DNA of 15,124 bases from an uncultured Prevotella sp. (lineage in GTDB: Bacteria; Bacteroidota; Bacteroidia; Bacteroidales; Bacteroidaceae), in the NCBI GenBank assembly GCA_900556795.1, contig USQD01000017.1:1-15124 (forward strand), read 5' to 3'. The notes under the pieces are model-generated. The model made no database searches and had not been told where the DNA came from. It saw only the letters and a program-made list of their open reading frames with translations. Within the stretch, counting starts at the first letter, position 1. Each line of letters begins with the position of its first letter. Made by a program: the position numbers and the translations under genes. Positions 12,973-15,124 of the stretch are shown in pieces.

Positions 12973-15006
12973 ATGAAAATGAAGTACATCCTTCCGATGA
13001 TGATGCTCGCAGCCATGCCTTTGGCTGCTGATGCTCAGAACAAGTCGGGACTTGTCTTGAGCAATCTTGACAAGACAGCAAAGCCTGCTGATGATTTCTA
13101 TCAGTTTGCTACCGGTGGCTGGCAGAAGAACAATCCGCTGCCTGCTGCCTACAGCCGTTATGGTAGTTTCGATCAGTTGGCTGAGAACAGCAACAAGCGT
13201 ATCAACTCTATCCTTGATGAACTCAAGAAGAAGACCTACAAGGCTGGAACCATCGAGCAGAAGCTTTCCGACTTCTACAAGTTGGCGCTCGATATCGACC
13301 GCCGCAACAAGGAGGGCATTGCTCCCGTAAAGCCTCTCCTCGACGAGATTGCTGCTGCCAAGACCAAGGCTGAGCTCCAGAACTTGCAGGTGAAGTATGC
13401 CATGCAGGGCTTGGGCGTAGGTTTCGGTACCGGTTTCGGCGCTGACGAGAAGAACGTAACCATGAACATCTATAATGTGATGCAGGGTGGCTTGACTCTC
13501 GGTTCCAAGGATTACTACCTCAACAACGATGCTGCTACCGTAGCCATCCGTGAGGCTTTCAAGACCTACGTGGCAAAGATGTTCCAGCTCTATGGCTTCT
13601 CTGCTGCCGATGCTGCCAAGAAGGCACAGAAGGTATTCCTCCACGAGACCAGTCTTGCTACTATCTCCAAGAGCCGTACCGAACTCCGTGACCCACAGGC
13701 TAACTACAACAAGATGAGCCTGAAGCAGTTTAAGGAGAATTATCCAAACATTCCTCTCGAGGCATTGGCTAACGGCGAGGGCATCAAGAGCGAGTATATC
13801 CAGGAGATGATTGTGGGTCAGCCTGCATTCATGGCTGGTTACGACAAGATTACCGCCGCTGAGGATGCTGAGACCTTGAAGGCATTGATGGAGTGGAGTG
13901 TCATCGGCAGTTCTTCTGCTTATCTCACCGATGAGATCCGTGAGGCAAACTTCGATTTCTTCGGCAAGACCATGAGTGGCAGAAAGGAAGACCATCCATT
14001 GTGGAAGCGTGCTACCTCTCAGGTAGATGCTCAGATGGGTGAGGCACTCGGCAGAATCTACTGCAAGAAGTTCTTCCCTGAGTCATCCAAGAAGATGATG
14101 GAGACTCTGGTCAAGAATCTCCAGGTGAGTCTCGGTCAGCGTATCGATGCTCAGAAGTGGATGAGTGCAGAGACCAAGGCTGCTGCCCACAATAAGCTCG
14201 ATAAGTTCTATGTCAAGATTGGTTATCCTAACCAGTGGACTGACTATCGTAAACTTACCATCGACCCATCCAAGAGTTTCTATGAGAACGTGATGGCTTG
14301 CCGTCAGTTCCGCAACAATAAGGAGATTGCAGAGAAGGCTGGTAAGCCAGTCAACAGAGATGAGTGGTATATGACTCCACAGACTGTGAATGCATACTAT
14401 AATCCTACCACCAATGAGATCTGCTTCCCAGCAGGTATCCTTCAGTATCCATTCTTCGATGCCAAGGCTGACGCGGCATTCAACTATGGTGCTATCGGTG
14501 TAGTGATTGGTCATGAGATGACTCACGGATTTGATGATCAGGGTCGCCAGTATGATGCCAGCGGTAACTTGAAGGATTGGTGGACAGCTGCTGATGCAGA
14601 GGGCTTCAACAAGCGTGCAGATATGTATGCTGATTTCTTCAGCAACATCAAGGTATTGCCTGACCTGAATGCCAACGGTCGCTTTACATTGGGTGAGAAC
14701 CTTGCCGACCACGGTGGTTTGATGGTATCTTTCAATGCATTCAAGAATGCGACAGCCAAGAAGCCTTTGAAGAACAAGGATGGCTTTACTGCTGCTCAGC
14801 GCTTCTTCCTTGCTTACGCTGGTGTATGGGGTCAGAACATCACCAAGAAGGAGATTCGCAACCGTGTGAAGAACGATCCTCATGCACTTGGCAAGTGGCG
14901 TGTAGATGGTGCTCTTCCTCACATTGATGCCTGGTATGAGGCATTCGGTGTAAAGCAGGGCGACAAGATGTTCATTCCTAAGAATGAGCGTCTGGAACTT
15001 TGGTAA
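12973..15006 (+). CDS. pepO: Secreted M13-family zinc metallopeptidase (PepO/neprilysin-like)
   Basis: 677-residue M13 peptidase, a zinc endopeptidase that cleaves oligopeptides, probably in the periplasm or outside the cell. A signal peptide (1-21, cut near ADA-QN) is visible. The catalytic site is complete: HEMTH (514-518) gives two zinc ligands and the general base Glu515, and ENLAD (575-579) gives the third ligand Glu575 and Asp579. Substrate-binding residues match neprilysin by spacing: NAYYN (473-477), His637 and Arg643 (equivalent to His711 and Arg717). It ends in Trp, as M13 enzymes often do, and the length is normal. No cysteine pattern of animal neprilysins is seen. Codon use looks optimised (many AAG, AAC, CGT, GCT), which hints at good expression. 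It ends before a strong terminator, so it is the last gene of its transcript. Confidence 0.95.
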   Translation: MKMKYILPMMMLAAMPLAADAQNKSGLVLSNLDKTAKPADDFYQFATGGWQKNNPLPAAYSRYGSFDQLAENSNKRINSILDELKKKTYKAGTIEQKLSDFYKLALDIDRRNKEGIAPVKPLLDEIAAAKTKAELQNLQVKYAMQGLGVGFGTGFGADEKNVTMNIYNVMQGGLTLGSKDYYLNNDAATVAIREAFKTYVAKMFQLYGFSAADAAKKAQKVFLHETSLATISKSRTELRDPQANYNKMSLKQFKENYPNIPLEALANGEGIKSEYIQEMIVGQPAFMAGYDKITAAEDAETLKALMEWSVIGSSSAYLTDEIREANFDFFGKTMSGRKEDHPLWKRATSQVDAQMGEALGRIYCKKFFPESSKKMMETLVKNLQVSLGQRIDAQKWMSAETKAAAHNKLDKFYVKIGYPNQWTDYRKLTIDPSKSFYENVMACRQFRNNKEIAEKAGKPVNRDEWYMTPQTVNAYYNPTTNEICFPAGILQYPFFDAKADAAFNYGAIGVVIGHEMTHGFDDQGRQYDASGNLKDWWTAADAEGFNKRADMYADFFSNIKVLPDLNANGRFTLGENLADHGGLMVSFNAFKNATAKKPLKNKDGFTAAQRFFLAYAGVWGQNITKKEIRNRVKNDPHALGKWRVDGALPHIDAWYEAFGVKQGDKMFIPKNERLELW

Positions 15007-15028
15007 TATGCACAAATCATAATTATTT

Positions 15029-15062
15029 AAAGGATGCTAAAGAAAATTAGCATCTTTTTTTT
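15029..15062 (+). terminator. Intrinsic terminator after the M13 peptidase gene
   Basis: GATGCTAA (15033-15040) pairs perfectly with TTAGCATC (15047-15054) around a 6-nt loop. Eight T residues follow (15055-15062). A-residues before the stem (15029-15031) can extend the pairing with part of the T-run. It lies about 25 bp after the peptidase stop codon and is the only textbook terminator in the window. Confidence 0.88.
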
Positions 15063-15091
15063 GTTTAAATCTCCTAAAATTAGTAACTTTG
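15060..15091 (+). promoter_or_regulatory. Bacteroidota promoter for a gene beyond the window
   Basis: TTTG (15060-15063) as -33 element and TAACTTTG (15084-15091) as -7 element are separated by 20 bp, a good match to TTTG-N19-21-TAnnTTTG. The -33 element uses the last T residues of the preceding terminator. The gene it drives starts after the last base shown. Confidence 0.72.
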
Positions 15092-15124
15092 CACCAAATT
15101 AAAAAGAAAGGGAAAAACAGAATA

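Noticed and set aside
12700..13995. A 431-codon open frame on the - strand across the end of the ABC-F gene and the peptidase gene
   Set aside because: It is antisense to two genes with complete catalytic motifs. Its translation shows no recognisable family, and long antisense frames are common opposite genes with biased codon use.

Overview
The window reads as chromosomal DNA from a Bacteroidota species, most likely Prevotellaceae (Prevotella/Segatella-like). Three things point there: the gene order MoxR - DUF58 - BatD-like - BatA - BatB - BatC - BatD, promoter -7 boxes of the Bacteroidota type TAnnTTTG at both edges (5-12 and 15084-15091), and A-rich start regions without clear Shine-Dalgarno sequences. 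Genus placement is from protein style and memory only. All eleven genes lie on the + strand.

Region 1 (1-8733) is a complete Bat ('Bacteroides aerotolerance') operon. A promoter and a short hairpin leader precede a MoxR AAA+ ATPase (99-1094). Next come a DUF58 protein with a von Willebrand A (vWA) core and a TTG start (1192-2061), a membrane protein with BatD-like layout (2138-3217), BatA (3276-4274) and BatB (4287-5318), both membrane-anchored vWA proteins with intact metal sites, the periplasmic TPR protein BatC (5327-6070), and an 866-residue BatD with a complete BatE-like module fused to its C-terminus (6133-8733). A MoxR ATPase with vWA partners suggests chaperone or remodelling activity at the inner membrane, with BatC, BatD and the BatE module as periplasmic protein-protein interaction parts. 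The biochemical role of this system is still poorly defined.

Region 2 (8733-10749) holds a PAP2-type membrane phosphatase whose start codon overlaps the batD stop codon (TAATG), then queA for queuosine synthesis 37 bp later.

Region 3 (10750-10972) is a 223-bp intergenic stretch. It contains a MITE-like element of about 126 bp with 15-bp imperfect terminal inverted repeats and two internal hairpins, followed by an AT-rich heptamer repeat.

Region 4 (10973-15124) holds an ABC-F ATPase and a secreted M13-family zinc metallopeptidase, closed by a strong intrinsic terminator. A promoter for a gene beyond the window follows at once.

The least explained structure is non-coding. The gaps before the DUF58 gene and before the BatD-like gene are built almost wholly from 7-bp units and are related copies of one module. 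A third AT-rich 7-bp repeat precedes the ABC-F gene. With the MITE-like element and the BatD-BatE fusion, these are the points most worth following. I saw no tRNA, rRNA, CRISPR array or complete insertion sequence.
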